From Leptobrachium leishanense (taxonomy: Eukaryota > Chordata > Amphibia > Anura > Megophryidae), in contig CM019063.1 in NCBI GenBank assembly GCA_009667805.1, positions 351,192,942-351,256,941 on the forward strand: a stretch of 64,000 nt of DNA, given 5' to 3'. The position numbers were made by a program, and so were the translations under genes. Below the pieces are notes generated by a model that made no database searches, was not told where the DNA came from, and saw only the letters and a program-made list of their open reading frames with translations. Shown here piece by piece: positions 31,725 to 42,095 of this stretch. The stretch's first letter is position 1. Every line of letters starts with the position of its first letter.

Positions 31725-34114
31725 CTAATGTGCAAGAGGACTATCGGCAGCACATCCAACCAGCCTAGCGACGTCTCTTGGCACAATTTGGACATCAGAG
31801 TCTTTAGGGTACGGTTCATTCTCTCGACTTTTCCCGAGCTTTGGGGCCTGTAGGCAGTATGTAGCTTCCAGGTGATGCCCAACAGGCGGGCAAGCTGTTG
31901 TAAACAGTTCTGTATGAATGCAGGGCCATTGTCCGATCCTATCTCGAGAGGTAACCCATAACGTGGTATTATTTCTTTCATCAGACTCTTTACTACTTCC
32001 ACAGTCTTTTCAGTTCTTGTTGGGAAAGCTTCCACCCATCCTGTCAGAGTACACACCATTACCAGTAGATATTTGTATCCTTTGCAGGGCGGCAACACTG
32101 TAAAGTCTATTTGTAGCGATGCCATTGGGGATAGCCCGATTGGCTGCTTCCCCGGAGGCTGAGATGGGCCTGTTCTCGGGTTGTTCTTGGCACATGTCAC
32201 GCACTGCTGGGCTATTGCTTTGCAGATTACTGACAGTCCGGGTACATAGAAATGTGGCTCTAGTTGCTGTTCCATCATTTCTCTCCCTCCATGGGTACTT
32301 GCGTAGAGTGTTCTTACAATTTCAGGGGCCAATGTTGCTGGGAGGACTATTTGTCCATTCTTCAGCTGGAACCACCCGTCTTCTCCATATTCGCCTTGCT
32401 CTCCCGACATCCATTTCTTTTCCTTCTCTGAGTACACAGGTGTCCATTCACTCAGTGGCGCCGGTAGGAGTGCAGCCACCACTGGTTTTGCTTTGTATCG
32501 TGCCAATTCTCCATGGTTTCCCCAGACAAATTCTTCTTTCGGGAAATAGTATCGCCATGCGAAGAACAGTAGATCTTGTCTGTCTTGTGCATCTCTTACT
32601 GCTGGTATGAAAAAGTTCATTGCACTTTTCTTCATTCTTGGCAGTCTGTTCTTGATAAGGATCTCCTTGAGAAAGAACCTTACCAACAGGGCTTGGTATT
32701 CTTCTGCTCCCAACTCTCCCAAACTTAACAGTATTCGTGTAATCCGTAGATTATTATGAGGGTTAGCTGTCAAATTTTCGAAGCGTGAGGCGAAATTTTC
32801 TGCTCGTTCAACTTCGGTTACTTTTCTATCTTCTTCATCCTCCCCCATTACTTTTACGCCGAAGAATTTCAGCATCATTTGGTAAGCTCTGCGTAGTCTT
32901 TGCTGAACTTCTGAGGTGTTAATCATCAGGCGTGTCTCTTGCGGATTCAGAGGAGATGAATAAAAATTTCGGCCTTGAGTCTGAGTTGGGAAAAGCCATT
33001 GGATATAATCATGATTAAGTTCTAATAGTTCATAATCATCTTGCCATTTGTGCAATATTATTTCAATGAACTCGCCTTTGGGTTCAAATCTTCTCCAATT
33101 CATGTAGAATTCGTAGTTTGGCATGGGAGGTTGAGGCTCTTGCTTGCAGAGTAGTACTTTGGCTTGATCAATTGTTAGCTGTGGCTTTGCAGCTGCCTTT
33201 GCGGCCTGGTCAGCGCGCCTGTTGCCTTTTGGGATTTCATCATGACCTTTTTGGTGGCCACGACAGTGCATGATACTGACAGCGCTTGGTTTCCATACAG
33301 CTTCTAGGAGGGCCGCGATTTCAGCTGCATATTTGATTTGTTGTCCTGAAGAAGTAAGTAGGCCTCTTTCTTTGTAGAGTGCACCATGTGCATGGACTGT
33401 CATGAAGGCATACTTGGAATCAGTGTAGATGTTTACTCTTTTGCCTTCGGAGATTTCCAGAGCTCTGGTTAAGGCCGTTATTTCAGCCAGTTGTGCAGAT
33501 GTATGGCCTGGTAGTGGATTTGCTTCAATAATTTCTTCTGCTGAGACTACTGCATAGCCGGAGACTTTCTTCCCATCATCCATGTAGCTGCTACCATCAG
33601 TGAATAACTGTAGATGGTATTTATCATGGGGTACGTCTTTCAAATCTGGCCTGCTACTGAACACTTCTTCCATGACTTGGAGGCATTCATGATTTGGATC
33701 CTCTTTACAGTCAGGCAGTAAAGTAGCAGGGTTCAAGGTAGCAATGAGGTCCAAATGAACCCGTGGATTTTCACACATCATAGCTTGGTACTTTGTCATC
33801 CGGCTGTTGCTGAACCAGTAGCTTCCTTTCACATCCAGCAGGGCCTTGACAGCATGGGGCACCTTGACATGAAGAACTTGTCCAAGGGTCAGCTTGTCTG
33901 CTTCTGCTATCAGCATTGCGGTGGCTGCCACTGCTTTCAGACATGGGGGTAGGCCGCAAGCCACAGGGTCGAGTTGCTTGGAGAGGTAGGCCACAGGCCT
34001 TAGCCAAGAGCCGAAACTTTGGATCAATACTCCTGTTGCTGTTTGATTGTGTTCATGCACGTACAGCTGGAAGGGCTTGCTGTGATCTGGCAGTCCCAGT
34101 GCAGGAGCTTCCAT
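31703..34114 (-). CDS. ERV pol segment: RNase H - OGFR-like domain - integrase (803 codons, uninterrupted)
   Basis: One open frame holds three parts. RNase H (about residues 165-308) has D173 in FTDGSS, E211, D232 in YTDSKYA and D302 in RRADQAAK. Residues about 332-533 are not retroviral: they match the conserved OGFR-family domain. Integrase (about 552-803) has a zinc-binding H608/H621 and C638/C641, then D670, D728 and E764 with DD35E spacing. The frame ends early at 31,703 because the integrase C-terminus continues in another frame. An in-frame stop precedes this segment (34,127), so it would not be made as full Pol from this copy. Confidence 0.92.
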   Translation of the reverse strand: MEAPALGLPDHSKPFQLYVHEHNQTATGVLIQSFGSWLRPVAYLSKQLDPVACGLPPCLKAVAATAMLIAEADKLTLGQVLHVKVPHAVKALLDVKGSYWFSNSRMTKYQAMMCENPRVHLDLIATLNPATLLPDCKEDPNHECLQVMEEVFSSRPDLKDVPHDKYHLQLFTDGSSYMDDGKKVSGYAVVSAEEIIEANPLPGHTSAQLAEITALTRALEISEGKRVNIYTDSKYAFMTVHAHGALYKERGLLTSSGQQIKYAAEIAALLEAVWKPSAVSIMHCRGHQKGHDEIPKGNRRADQAAKAAAKPQLTIDQAKVLLCKQEPQPPMPNYEFYMNWRRFEPKGEFIEIILHKWQDDYELLELNHDYIQWLFPTQTQGRNFYSSPLNPQETRLMINTSEVQQRLRRAYQMMLKFFGVKVMGEDEEDRKVTEVERAENFASRFENLTANPHNNLRITRILLSLGELGAEEYQALLVRFFLKEILIKNRLPRMKKSAMNFFIPAVRDAQDRQDLLFFAWRYYFPKEEFVWGNHGELARYKAKPVVAALLPAPLSEWTPVYSEKEKKWMSGEQGEYGEDGWFQLKNGQIVLPATLAPEIVRTLYASTHGGREMMEQQLEPHFYVPGLSVICKAIAQQCVTCAKNNPRTGPSQPPGKQPIGLSPMASLQIDFTVLPPCKGYKYLLVMVCTLTGWVEAFPTRTEKTVEVVKSLMKEIIPRYGLPLEIGSDNGPAFIQNCLQQLARLLGITWKLHTAYRPQSSGKVERMNRTLKTLMSKLCQETSLGWLDVLPIVLLHIRCRPTPN
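32516..33121 (-). other. OGFR-like (opioid growth factor receptor family) domain embedded in ERV pol
   Basis: Seen: about 200 residues between RNase H and integrase with PNYEFYMNW, NHDYIQWLFP, RAYQMMLKFFG, NNLRITRILLSLGELG, ALLVRFFLKE and FFAWRYYF in order. Known: this series of motifs is the conserved N-terminal region of vertebrate OGFR and OGFR-like proteins (Pfam OGFr_N family), cellular proteins reported to bind met-enkephalin and restrain growth. Inference: a spliced host transcript was captured by the retrovirus; there is no intron and no stop, and flanking RNase H and integrase are intact in the same frame. What it does for the virus is unknown. Confidence 0.9.
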
Positions 34115-34126
34115 TAGCAGAGTCTT

Positions 34127-35452
34127 TCATTTCAGGAACGCTGCTGTTTGCTCTTCTCCCCAATGGAAGGGGTCTTGTTCTCCCCCCTTTGTGGCTTGAT
34201 GAAGGGGCTTGGCAATATCTGCGAAGTTGGAGATCCACAGGCGGCAGAAGCCTGCAGCTCCCAGAAACTCACGGACTTGTCTTCTGGTCTTTGGTTGGGG
34301 TATTCGGCATACTGCTTCTTTCTTTTCTGCCCCCAATGCACGTTTGGTACCTGTTAACTGGAATCCCAGGTATTTTACACTTTCTTTGCATATTGGTGCT
34401 TTCTTTCTAGAAACTCTGTAACCTGCTTGGCACAGTAGATGTAGCAGGGCTTTTGTGGCAGATAAACAGTCTTTTTCTGTGGGGGAAGCCAGTAATAAAT
34501 CATCCACATATTGTAACAAGACGACTTTGTCTGGCTGAGCGTTGAAGGAGAGGAGATCTTGGCTGAGCGTGCATCCGAAAATCGTGGGCGAATTTTTGAA
34601 ACCTTGAGGGAGGCGTGTCCAGGTCATTTGATGGCGCGCCCCCGTGGTGGACTCTTCCCACTGAAATGCAAAAAGGGGCTGGCTTGCTGGAGCCAGTCGG
34701 ATGCAAAAGAAAGCGTCTTTTAAATCAAGCACTGTGTAATATTTTGTATTTCCGGGAATTAACGCCAGCAAATTGTATGGATTGGGAACCACAGGGTGTA
34801 GGGTTACTGTGGCTTCGTTGACAGCTCGTAAATCTTGGACCGGGCGGTACTCTTGTGTGCCCTCTTTCAGTACTGGTAACAGGGGTGTGTTCCATGGTGA
34901 CACGCAAAATTGTAATATGCCGTAATCTTTAAGTCTCTGTAAATGTGTTTGAATATTCTGCTTGGCTTTTTGTGGGATATGATATTGTCTTAAAGCCACA
35001 GGCGTTGCACCAGGTTTTAAATCGACGTATACTGGGGGAATATTTACTGCTAGTCCGGGCGGATTTTCCTCCGCCCACACCCCAGGAATTTCAAGGAGTA
35101 GTGTGTACGGGTCCGGGCTTGCCGGCGGCGTTGGTGCTGTACGCCATTCTTCCTCTCTCGGCATAATTACTGCAATTTTCACAGATCGAGGGTTCTGGAT
35201 GGCTGGGTTGTACTGCCGAGCAGAGCTGCCGCTCTCAGGTAGGTCTAATTGAGCGTTTCCCTCGGGAAGAAACGTAATTTGGGCTTGCAATTTGCAAAGG
35301 ATATCCCGCCCCAGGAGCTTGATGGGACATTCGGGCATATACAAAAATTCATGTTCAACATTATGCCCACCCACACTACATTTTCGAGAAGCAAGGAAGG
35401 GGTACTTAGCAGACACCCCCATTGCTCCCATAATATCAACCTCATTTCCCAT
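34127..35452 (-). pseudogene. ERV reverse transcriptase segment of pol
   Basis: 441 codons in one frame: the protease C-terminus (to about residue 65), then reverse transcriptase with LPVLKEGTQEYRPVQDLR (about residues 192-209), palm motif VLDLKDAFFCI (about 241-251), LPQGFKNSP, and the active-site YVDD at residues 315-318. The connection follows, ending in a UGA at 34,127-34,129. The next segment is in the same frame, so one nonsense change splits pol before RNase H. Confidence 0.92.
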
Positions 35453-35583
35453 TGGGGAGCAATTTGCTTAGTTACAACAGAATATTCGGCACCGGTGTCA
35501 ACCATAAAAATTTCATCTTTATTTCCCACTCTCATAGTGACCGTGGGCTCGTGGTTACCGAGCGGGATGGGCCCAGGTCCTTG
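35245..35583 (-). pseudogene. ERV protease, frameshifted
   Basis: Aspartic protease with active-site MVDTGAEYSVV near 35,490. After about 35,450 the frame no longer matches and the C-terminal half of protease (GRDILCK-like flap-end motif) is in the frame of the next segment. One frameshift thus separates protease N-terminus from the rest of pol. Confidence 0.85.
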
Positions 35584-35586
35584 TCA
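35584..35586 (-). promoter_or_regulatory. Gag-pol UGA readthrough stop
   Basis: UGA ends gag in the same frame that continues into protease, followed by CAAGGACCTGGGCCC. Same-frame gag and pro divided by one stop is the gamma/epsilon arrangement, where suppression yields Gag-Pol. In MLV the stop is UAG; here it is UGA. Whether readthrough occurs cannot be shown from sequence. Confidence 0.65.
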
Positions 35587-37395
35587 ATATGCATCCTGTC
35601 CCTCAAATGATGTTCCCGCCAATCCCACAAACCCTGCTCCGGCACCCTCATTTCTCTCATATCTGCCGTCCGTTACCTGACCATTAGGACCTTGACCTCC
35701 CGATTCAGCAACCTCTCCTTGTCCCCCAAATTTAGCCAAAAATGCAGGACAGTCGTTTTTCCAGTGACCTTCACCCCGGCACCAGGCGCACTGGTTGGGT
35801 CCCAGGGGTTCCCTAGGGGCTCCCCTACCTCTTCCTCTAGCCCCCCTATCCCTTGCTCTCCCTCTGTCCGGGCCACCTCATCCTCCACCATTTCCCATAT
35901 AACCCACAACACCTGTGTGTCCTCTCTGTCTCTTTATCTCCTCCCGTTTTTCTTCTAAATCCCGGTTATGATACACTTTATTAGCAATCTCTACTAATTC
36001 GCTAATACCTTTACCCAAAAACCCATCTAATCTCTGTATTTTATTCCGTATATCCCTCTGTGACTGTCCCACAAAAGAAGAATTAATTAACCTCTGATTC
36101 TCCACCGCCTCCGGATCAATAGGACTATACATCCTATATGCATCCAGTAATCTTTCCAAAAATGCGCTTGGGGACTATTTAGATTCTTGTACCACATCTG
36201 CTATTTTTCCCATGTTTGGGGGTTTCTTCCCTCCCGCTTTAACACCCACTATTACTGCTGTTCTGTACGTCTGGAGGTGGGCAATACCCTCCGCGGTGCT
36301 GTATGGCCACTTGGGATCTGTTTTGGGGTAGTGTTCCTCTGCCCACGCTTCTGGCTGGGGCTTAGCATCTGCTACAGCTTTGGCAAGTAAAATCTTTTGC
36401 GCGCAACTATTTATCCGGCCTCTTTCCTCTGTGGTGAAGATTGTCAACATTAATTGCTGACAATCTGCCCATGTGGGGTTATGTGTAAGCATGACTGACT
36501 CTATCATACTGACCACTGCTGCGGGATTAGTGGAGTACAGTGGTGTGTGTGTTTTCCAGTTGAAAAGATCTGTTGTCGTGAATGGGACATATGTGTATTG
36601 CACTGGCCCAGGAGCTCCATTTGCCAGTAAAGGACCTGGCACTTCTCGTAGGGGCATTTGATAGGGATTATGCTGATATGGCTCACGGGGTTTATGTATA
36701 TTATTCGCTGCGCAAGTGGTAACCCCTCGTTTCTCATCTTCACCCTCATTATCGCTATCCTCTCGGGCTACTAATTTGTATACACTCCCATCGGGCATCT
36801 CAATTTTTCCCGGTGGGGCCTCTCTGTCTCCTCCACCCGCCGCCCCCTGTTCTTCTTCCACAACCCCGCGTGACGGAGCGAAGGGAGCCGGCCGGGAAGT
36901 AGCAGCTGCCTGCTCCCCCTTCTCTGCCCGCGCAATCGCGGCACTCAAAGCTTCTCTAGCTGCCCCGTAACATGACGGGTATGGCGGGGGCAAGGAGTCA
37001 CCTTCCTCTGGGTGTTCTACCAACACTGACCTCTCTTTCTCTTTATTATTTGGGGGTACCTGCTTCTTGTGTTGTCCCGCCAACATGATAAAATGACTTT
37101 TATCTTTTACACAGTATCTCCATATATCTATATACGGGTACTGCTCAGGATGTCCATATTTCCCGGTGACTTGGGAATGAACTTTCTGTATTAGCTCGGG
37201 GTCCATTGACCCCTGCTCTGGCCATTCAGAAACTAACAGTGGCCACACAATTGTACACATTAATGTTAGCTTCTCCCTAGTTAACTCCACACCATAGTCA
37301 TGCGTTGTATATAACGCTTCAAAATTCCGCACCATATACTCTAAGGGCGTCTCACCCTTCTTTACCTTACTGGGTTTGGATGACCCGTTACCCAT
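35587..37395 (-). pseudogene. ERV gag (matrix-capsid-nucleocapsid), two in-frame stops
   Basis: Start chosen at 37,395 because it begins MGNGSSK, a myristoylation-type N-terminus, in place of a longer upstream extension. The frame spans 603 codons to the terminal UGA. Matrix-like N-terminal part, a Pro/acidic middle with PPPYPS (late-domain-like), capsid with YSPIDPEA, then an Arg/Gly-rich region and one CCHC knuckle, CAWCRGEGHWKNDC (about 35,745-35,790). Stops interrupt at 36,175-36,177 and 35,878-35,880; the plus-strand ERV copy has no stop at the first of these, so they are copy-specific damage. Confidence 0.9.
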
Positions 37396-38467
37396 TGTTA
37401 CTCTTTTCAGAAAACCAGTAAGCTCTTTTACAATGCAGATACAACTTTTTAGCAAAAGCACTTAGAATCTACGGTCTGGTACGTCAGCCAACAATTCTAG
37501 CGTGTCTGAATCGCTTCCTCCGTCAGTAGCCAGACTGCAGTCGCCTGAGCCAGAAACCTACTTCGGGAGTCCGCACTCAAGTTTGCTTTCTCGCAGGGCG
37601 AGTAGGCGCTCGTTCAATCACAGCATTCAAATCACTCACAGCACGTACTGTACCAGATACTTTCAGCACAAAACAAAACAAAACATAAACAATTCAACTC
37701 TTTCTACTAGCCGAGGGCACGTCGTCCCTCCTTTTGTCTCCTTATACCCCGTTAATTGAACTCTAACTCTTGCCTGTTTGTGACTATGTGCACCCCGTTC
37801 TATAACAACACTCCCGTCTGCAATTCCAATTTGCCTATGGGCAATCTACCCACCCGGCACCACTATCTCTGCAGCTACCGCTGGCCCCAATGAGCCCTCT
37901 TCACTACACGACGTACACACTAGCACTGACTCAGGGCTCTCAGCCCAGTCACAGAAATCCCTCCTCCTCTCCTGGTCCAGGTGCAGAAGCTCTGTTTACA
38001 AACACTGACTATGACTATGCAACTCCACGTGGCTACTTTCTCCCTCTCTTACAGAACTACACTTTGGTTAACATTTGATCCCCCGGGTCCAGACACGCGC
38101 TGGCCACTTTCTGGCCCCGTGCTATGTGCGGCGGGTTCAATATGCTAATGAGACCATGGCCATGGGTCTCCTTATCCGACTATGGCCGGACGTTTCCCTT
38201 TATACCGGTATCTCTGATACACATACAAACACAGAAGACACTTTACCTATCGCCGCGCTGCTCGCTGTTTCCTCAGACTCGGTGGTGTCCCAGCTTCCCG
38301 GGCGGGGAGTCCGTTTGGGACGAGACGAGGTCCACTGAACAGGAAATCCTGCTTGGCGCCTGCAGATGTCAGCTCACCTTCAACGGACGCCCAACCGACG
38401 GGATCACTTGCACCTGCAGTCAACCGCTACAGTGTTCAGCAGCCGTTGCCTATGCCGGAAAGGGCGT
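37396..38467 (-). other. ERV untranslated leader, about 1.07 kb
   Basis: Sequence between primer site and gag start. Long leaders hold splice donor and packaging signals in retroviruses; I could not point to a specific one. No convincing ORF inside. Confidence 0.6.
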
Positions 38468-38490
38468 GTATCCCGGCTATCGAGCCCCCA
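38468..38490 (-). promoter_or_regulatory. ERV primer-binding site, tRNA-Pro-like, interrupted
   Basis: Four bases after the 5' LTR the minus strand reads TGGGGGCTCG, then ATAGC, then CGGGAT. The two outer blocks match the tRNA-Pro primer site familiar from gammaretroviruses; the middle differs by extra bases. Confidence 0.65.
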
Positions 38491-38494
38491 AGAA

Positions 38495-39172
38495 TGTAAC
38501 CGGAATCACAAGGTTCACTTTCTGGACGCCGCCGGACCGGACACAAGCAAGGATTGTCTGAACACGAGTCTCTTCAGGAAAGGCAAACTTTATTGTGTCG
38601 TTACACAAATGCTCACACAAGATTGAATCGCAAAGAGTGAGCCCCGTCTCCCCCCCGACAAGGGGTTTTATACCCCAAATACATAATTAGGTACATCCCA
38701 ATCAGCCCACCTCCCGATGACACTTTATTCCACCCCACGTGGGTTAATACCTCCCATTGTTAGTACAAAGGAATTCCATACATTGATCGTAAATTGGGAA
38801 GCTTCATGTTAGTCTGACAGTCTGTGATTTGCTGTCGCACTAAATCCGGGCCGTGCCCACCTCCCTAAAGGCTATGTTTATTTTGCTACAGATAAAGCAT
38901 GTTCTGGTTTCTACGCTTTCCTTTGTCTCTCTGCAGGTCTCAGTGACCTTGTAGTATTCATTTGTCATCCTGTCTTTCCGTGCCAAGAGTTGGCCGGATT
39001 TCTCTCAGTTTTATTGCTTCTCTGCTAATCTACCACATTCCTAAGATTCTATGTAAGCTTCATTCTAATGTCTAGTGAAATCTATCTAGTTATTTGTAAG
39101 TGAACCAATATTCTGAACAAGATGGCCACTTGGCTCATAATAGCGACCATCTTCCAGCCTGATTCCACTTCA
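38495..39172 (-). repeat. ERV 5' LTR (678 bp)
   Basis: On the minus strand it begins TGAAGTGG and ends GGTTACA. TATAAAA lies at 38,666-38,672 and the polyadenylation signal AATAAA at 38,589-38,594, about 75 bases downstream, giving a normal U3-R-U5 order. Differs from the 3' LTR at roughly 15 sites by eye. Confidence 0.93.
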
Positions 39173-40379
39173 AGAGCTCAGATCCGTGTCCCTGATACCG
39201 GGATGATTTGGGTGTTTTTTGTGGCTAATTTCCTCTTCGGAGGTCCCTCTGTGCCTGGCCATCGGATTAGTGCATTCCGGAGCCCGTAGAGTCCCCCCTC
39301 CGGACCCGAGAGAGACTTTGGCTGTGCGGCCTGTGCAGTTGGTGGCCATTTTAAAGCCTATTCCTGGAATCTGATGGCTCCTCGGATTCCTGTTCCTTCG
39401 GGCCCACTCCCGGAGGTGTGTTTGGAGCGGCATGTGGAGGTGGAGGGCCCACATCTCTCAGCCATTCTGGGTGCCCCCCGGGTGGAGGCAATGGGAGATC
39501 GTGGAGACAGGCGATGGGGCAGATCCCCTCCCCCAGTCGGGGAGGGGGGGCTTTCTTGTCAGGCCTGGACACATGTTTGGCAATCCTCTCCAGGGATGAT
39601 GACAGACCGCTGCTGAGGGGAGACTGGTGGATCATGCTGGATGCACTGCGGGCCTGCTGGGGAGCAGCGGCTCCATGGCATGGAGGATCTGATGTCGACT
39701 TACCTCTCAAGGTGTTGGACGACCGGTGGATCATCGGTGCGGTGGAGGGAGGCCTTGAGGAGGAGCTGGTCCTGGAACCAGGCTTAGGAGTGTCCCCTGT
39801 TACACCTGATGGAGTCGTGCTGGATGGCGGTGAGATCCAGGACAGCTTGGAGATCGTCGCGGTGGCTGCGTTGCTCCCCTCGGGTCAGCCTTGATGGTGG
39901 CGCAGGATGAGCCTTGTGGTCAGACCACCGATGAGCAGCTGCGTCCCCCCTGGTCCAGCAGAGCCACTGGGGGGGTTGTGGTGGAGGTTACCTCGCTGCG
40001 TGGTCCCTATGTATCTCCTGCAAGGAAGCGAGCTTTGACGGTTCGCACTGCCTCCCTCACGTCCTGCCGGGTGCCTTGGTGTCCCCCCAGTTCCGAGACA
40101 CGGGCTGAGGCAGCTTCCCCGCCCTGAGTTCTTATTCAGTTGACTTTTATTTTTTCTTCTTCTATGAGACTTTGCTTACCCTTGTGCCACTTTTTGAGGA
40201 CAGTTTTTCAGATGACTTTATTCCCCCCCCCCGAGTAGGCTGTTCCCGAGGACTTTTGTTTGTATTATTTTTATTTTATTTTATTTTAATCATTGCCCTG
40301 CGTGGCCATTTTCATTTACGCATACCATACTTTGTCATCACAAAACTTTAAAATAAATAATTAAATCCAAAAAAAAATT
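39173..40379 (+). other. Body and A-rich tail of the L1-like insertion
   Basis: GC-rich sequence (39,173-40,130) with open frames on both strands but no recognisable domain; the best plus-strand frame is 39,418-39,894. Then a T-rich 3' region and an A-rich tail at 40,340-40,379. Could be an internally deleted L1 5' region joined to a 3' end, or a LINE-mobilised non-autonomous element. Confidence 0.45.
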
Positions 40380-40470
40380 AAAATCAATTCGGAACGAGAT
40401 GAAACACACCTGTGATGGCAGCTGTCCTTAAACACACTAACAGGTTCTCAAGTCCACCCTTTCTAAATAG

Positions 40471-40944
40471 GAAAGCGAAAGAAGAGATGCTCGGTTGGAG
40501 ATTTTTGAACTTATAGAACCAGATAAAGACAAAGAAATACGACCACAAGTCACAGCACTAATTACTAAAACTACTGCAAGTAATCTAGGAGCATACAGGT
40601 TTGAAAGATTCTCCAGTTGGAAGTCACTTACTCGAGCCGTAGCAAAACTTATTAATTTAGCTAAATCTTTCTGCAGAGCTACAAACACTGACAAGGGTGA
40701 TGATGATCATCTTGCACAAGCTAAATCATCATCAGATGTATTCAGCAAGAAGTTTTCAAAGAAGACATCAAGTGTCTTATTAAAGGAGAAGAGCTCTCCA
40801 AGCATAGTTCACTCAGAAAACTGAACCCTATCTTGGATAAAGTCATGGCATGAACGCTCGACCTTTAGTTCTGGTGTCCACAGACCCTGAAACACCAGAA
40901 ATATTGACACCTGCGATGCTTCTGACATGGAAGGTAAAAACAAC
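40471..40944 (+). pseudogene. BEL/Pao pol fragment (between RNase H and integrase)
   Basis: The frame from 40,495 contains EIRPQVTALIT and RFSSWKSLTRAVAKLI, typical of the BEL/Pao region preceding integrase. After about 40,825 the sequence jumps to the C-terminal integrase motif TPAMLLTWK (about 40,915), so the zinc-binding and catalytic core of integrase have been deleted. Interrupted at 40,952 by the hAT insertion. Confidence 0.75.
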
Positions 40945-41479
40945 AACAGCACTAGGGATGAGCCGAACACATCCGAGTATCCGAATCCGAACCCGAACTC
41001 AATACAAGTCAATGGGGCTGAAAATTCGGTTTTTAGAGTGCCCTCCAAGAGGGCATATATGCTAGATATTTGCCATAAAAGGTGTATGGGGGTCTGGGTA
41101 GTGCCCTGGGGGACAGGAAACAAGGACATTTAGTTAAAAAAAATAAAAATTTAAAGGGACAGTGAGTTTTCCATGAAATAAGGGTTAAAAATAAAAATGA
41201 AAAATTCCTTCAAATATCGTGCCTAGGAGGTCCTCATAACCTGCCCGTGAAGTGGTGGATTTCTAGGATGTATAGAAACACTTAAAAACAAAAAAAATGA
41301 TGTTTCAAATGACGGTAAATCCTTTTCCTTTAATCTATCCATAAACAACTGCTTGGGGCGGCAGTCTGTATGATAAGAGGAGACATTTTCAGACACGGAG
41401 AAAAAGTTTAGTGATTTTTTGGCTAAATTATTGTGAAATTTATGCAGGCTTTGGATGAAAGTAACAATAGGGGCTTTAA

Positions 41480-41907
41480 GGCTGGGGTCAGATTAGCGCA
41501 CTTTTAACGTGCGTTTAGGCGCACTTAATCACGGCCACACTAGCAGCAAATGACATGCAATGACGGACAATATACGAACTACGGCCGCATGAAAGTCCGG
41601 CCGCGCAACGCAAGTGGAAAATTAACGCATTTTTTCGAGAACGCTGAACCGCTAGTACTGACGTACAGAGTGCGCTGCGTCCGCATAGCGGCGTGTGTGC
41701 GTGATTAGGAGACGTCAGACGCTGCTCATGTCCGGCCAACATAACGTACAGACACCCAAAGTTTCCTGGTTTGGATCCGTAAAAAATCACGCACAAAAAT
41801 GCGCATCGTATGACCGTTTAAGCGCTTTCTGTGAAAAAACACCTCAATGCGTTCGGACGCACTTTTTGGTGTTCGCTGCGAAAAAATGCGTTCGTTTGAC
41901 CCTAGCC
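41480..41907. mobile_element. PIF/Harbinger-like MITE (428 bp), TAA target
   Basis: Imperfect terminal repeats GGCTGGGGTCAGATTAGCGC and the complement of GGCTAGGGTCAAACGAACGC, flanked by TAA at 41,477-41,479 and 41,908-41,910. Harbinger elements duplicate TWA. GC-rich, CG-rich interior; non-coding. Confidence 0.75.
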
Positions 41908-42095
41908 TAAAATTGGGCCTTTAGCGTTGGCAACAGTGCCGTCACACAGTCTCACCCCTCTGAGGATATGAATCTGATACAGGCGTCAGTGGCAGTGCAG
42001 CCAAATATTGTGCCTTTGGTGCCAGGCCAGCAAGTGCCATCATACAGTAACCCCTCTGTGGTATTGTGGAAGAGTGCAGGGGTGGACCATGTGGT

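Larger units (their letters stand above)
28800..39172 (-). mobile_element. Endogenous retrovirus, complete LTR-to-LTR structure, gamma/epsilon-like
   Basis: Paired 678-bp LTRs (38,495-39,172 and 28,800-29,477) bound a 9.0-kb interior with primer site, leader, gag, pro, pol and env on the minus strand. Gag and pro share a frame separated by UGA, as in readthrough retroviruses. Flanks are AGAA at the left and AGAG at the right, an imperfect 4-bp duplication. Visible breaks: two in-frame stops in gag, a frameshift in protease, one stop before RNase H and a frameshift at the integrase C-terminus. The env ORF is uninterrupted. Pol contains a foreign OGFR-like segment. Confidence 0.95.
28756..40379 (+). 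mobile_element. L1-like non-autonomous insertion with 13-bp target duplication (hosts the ERV)
   Basis: AAAATCAATTCGG occurs at 28,743-28,755 and again at 40,380-40,392. Between them, and outside the ERV, lie 44 bases at the left starting GGGTGTGGCCGGCC and 1,207 bases at the right ending in an A-rich tail. The 5' start matches the type at the L1 5' end near 3541. Long target duplication plus A-rich tail indicate L1-style target-primed insertion. The body (39,173-40,340) is GC-rich with no RT or endonuclease, so it is a short or internally deleted L1 derivative. Confidence 0.75.

Noticed and set aside
31703..34114. Possibility that the OGFR-like stretch is a host exon lying in an intron
   Set aside because: It is in one unbroken frame with RNase H and integrase, with no splice signals needed on either side.
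39351..39894. Overlapping ORFs on both strands of the L1-like body
   Set aside because: GC-rich sequence yields long frames on both strands; no motif recognised.
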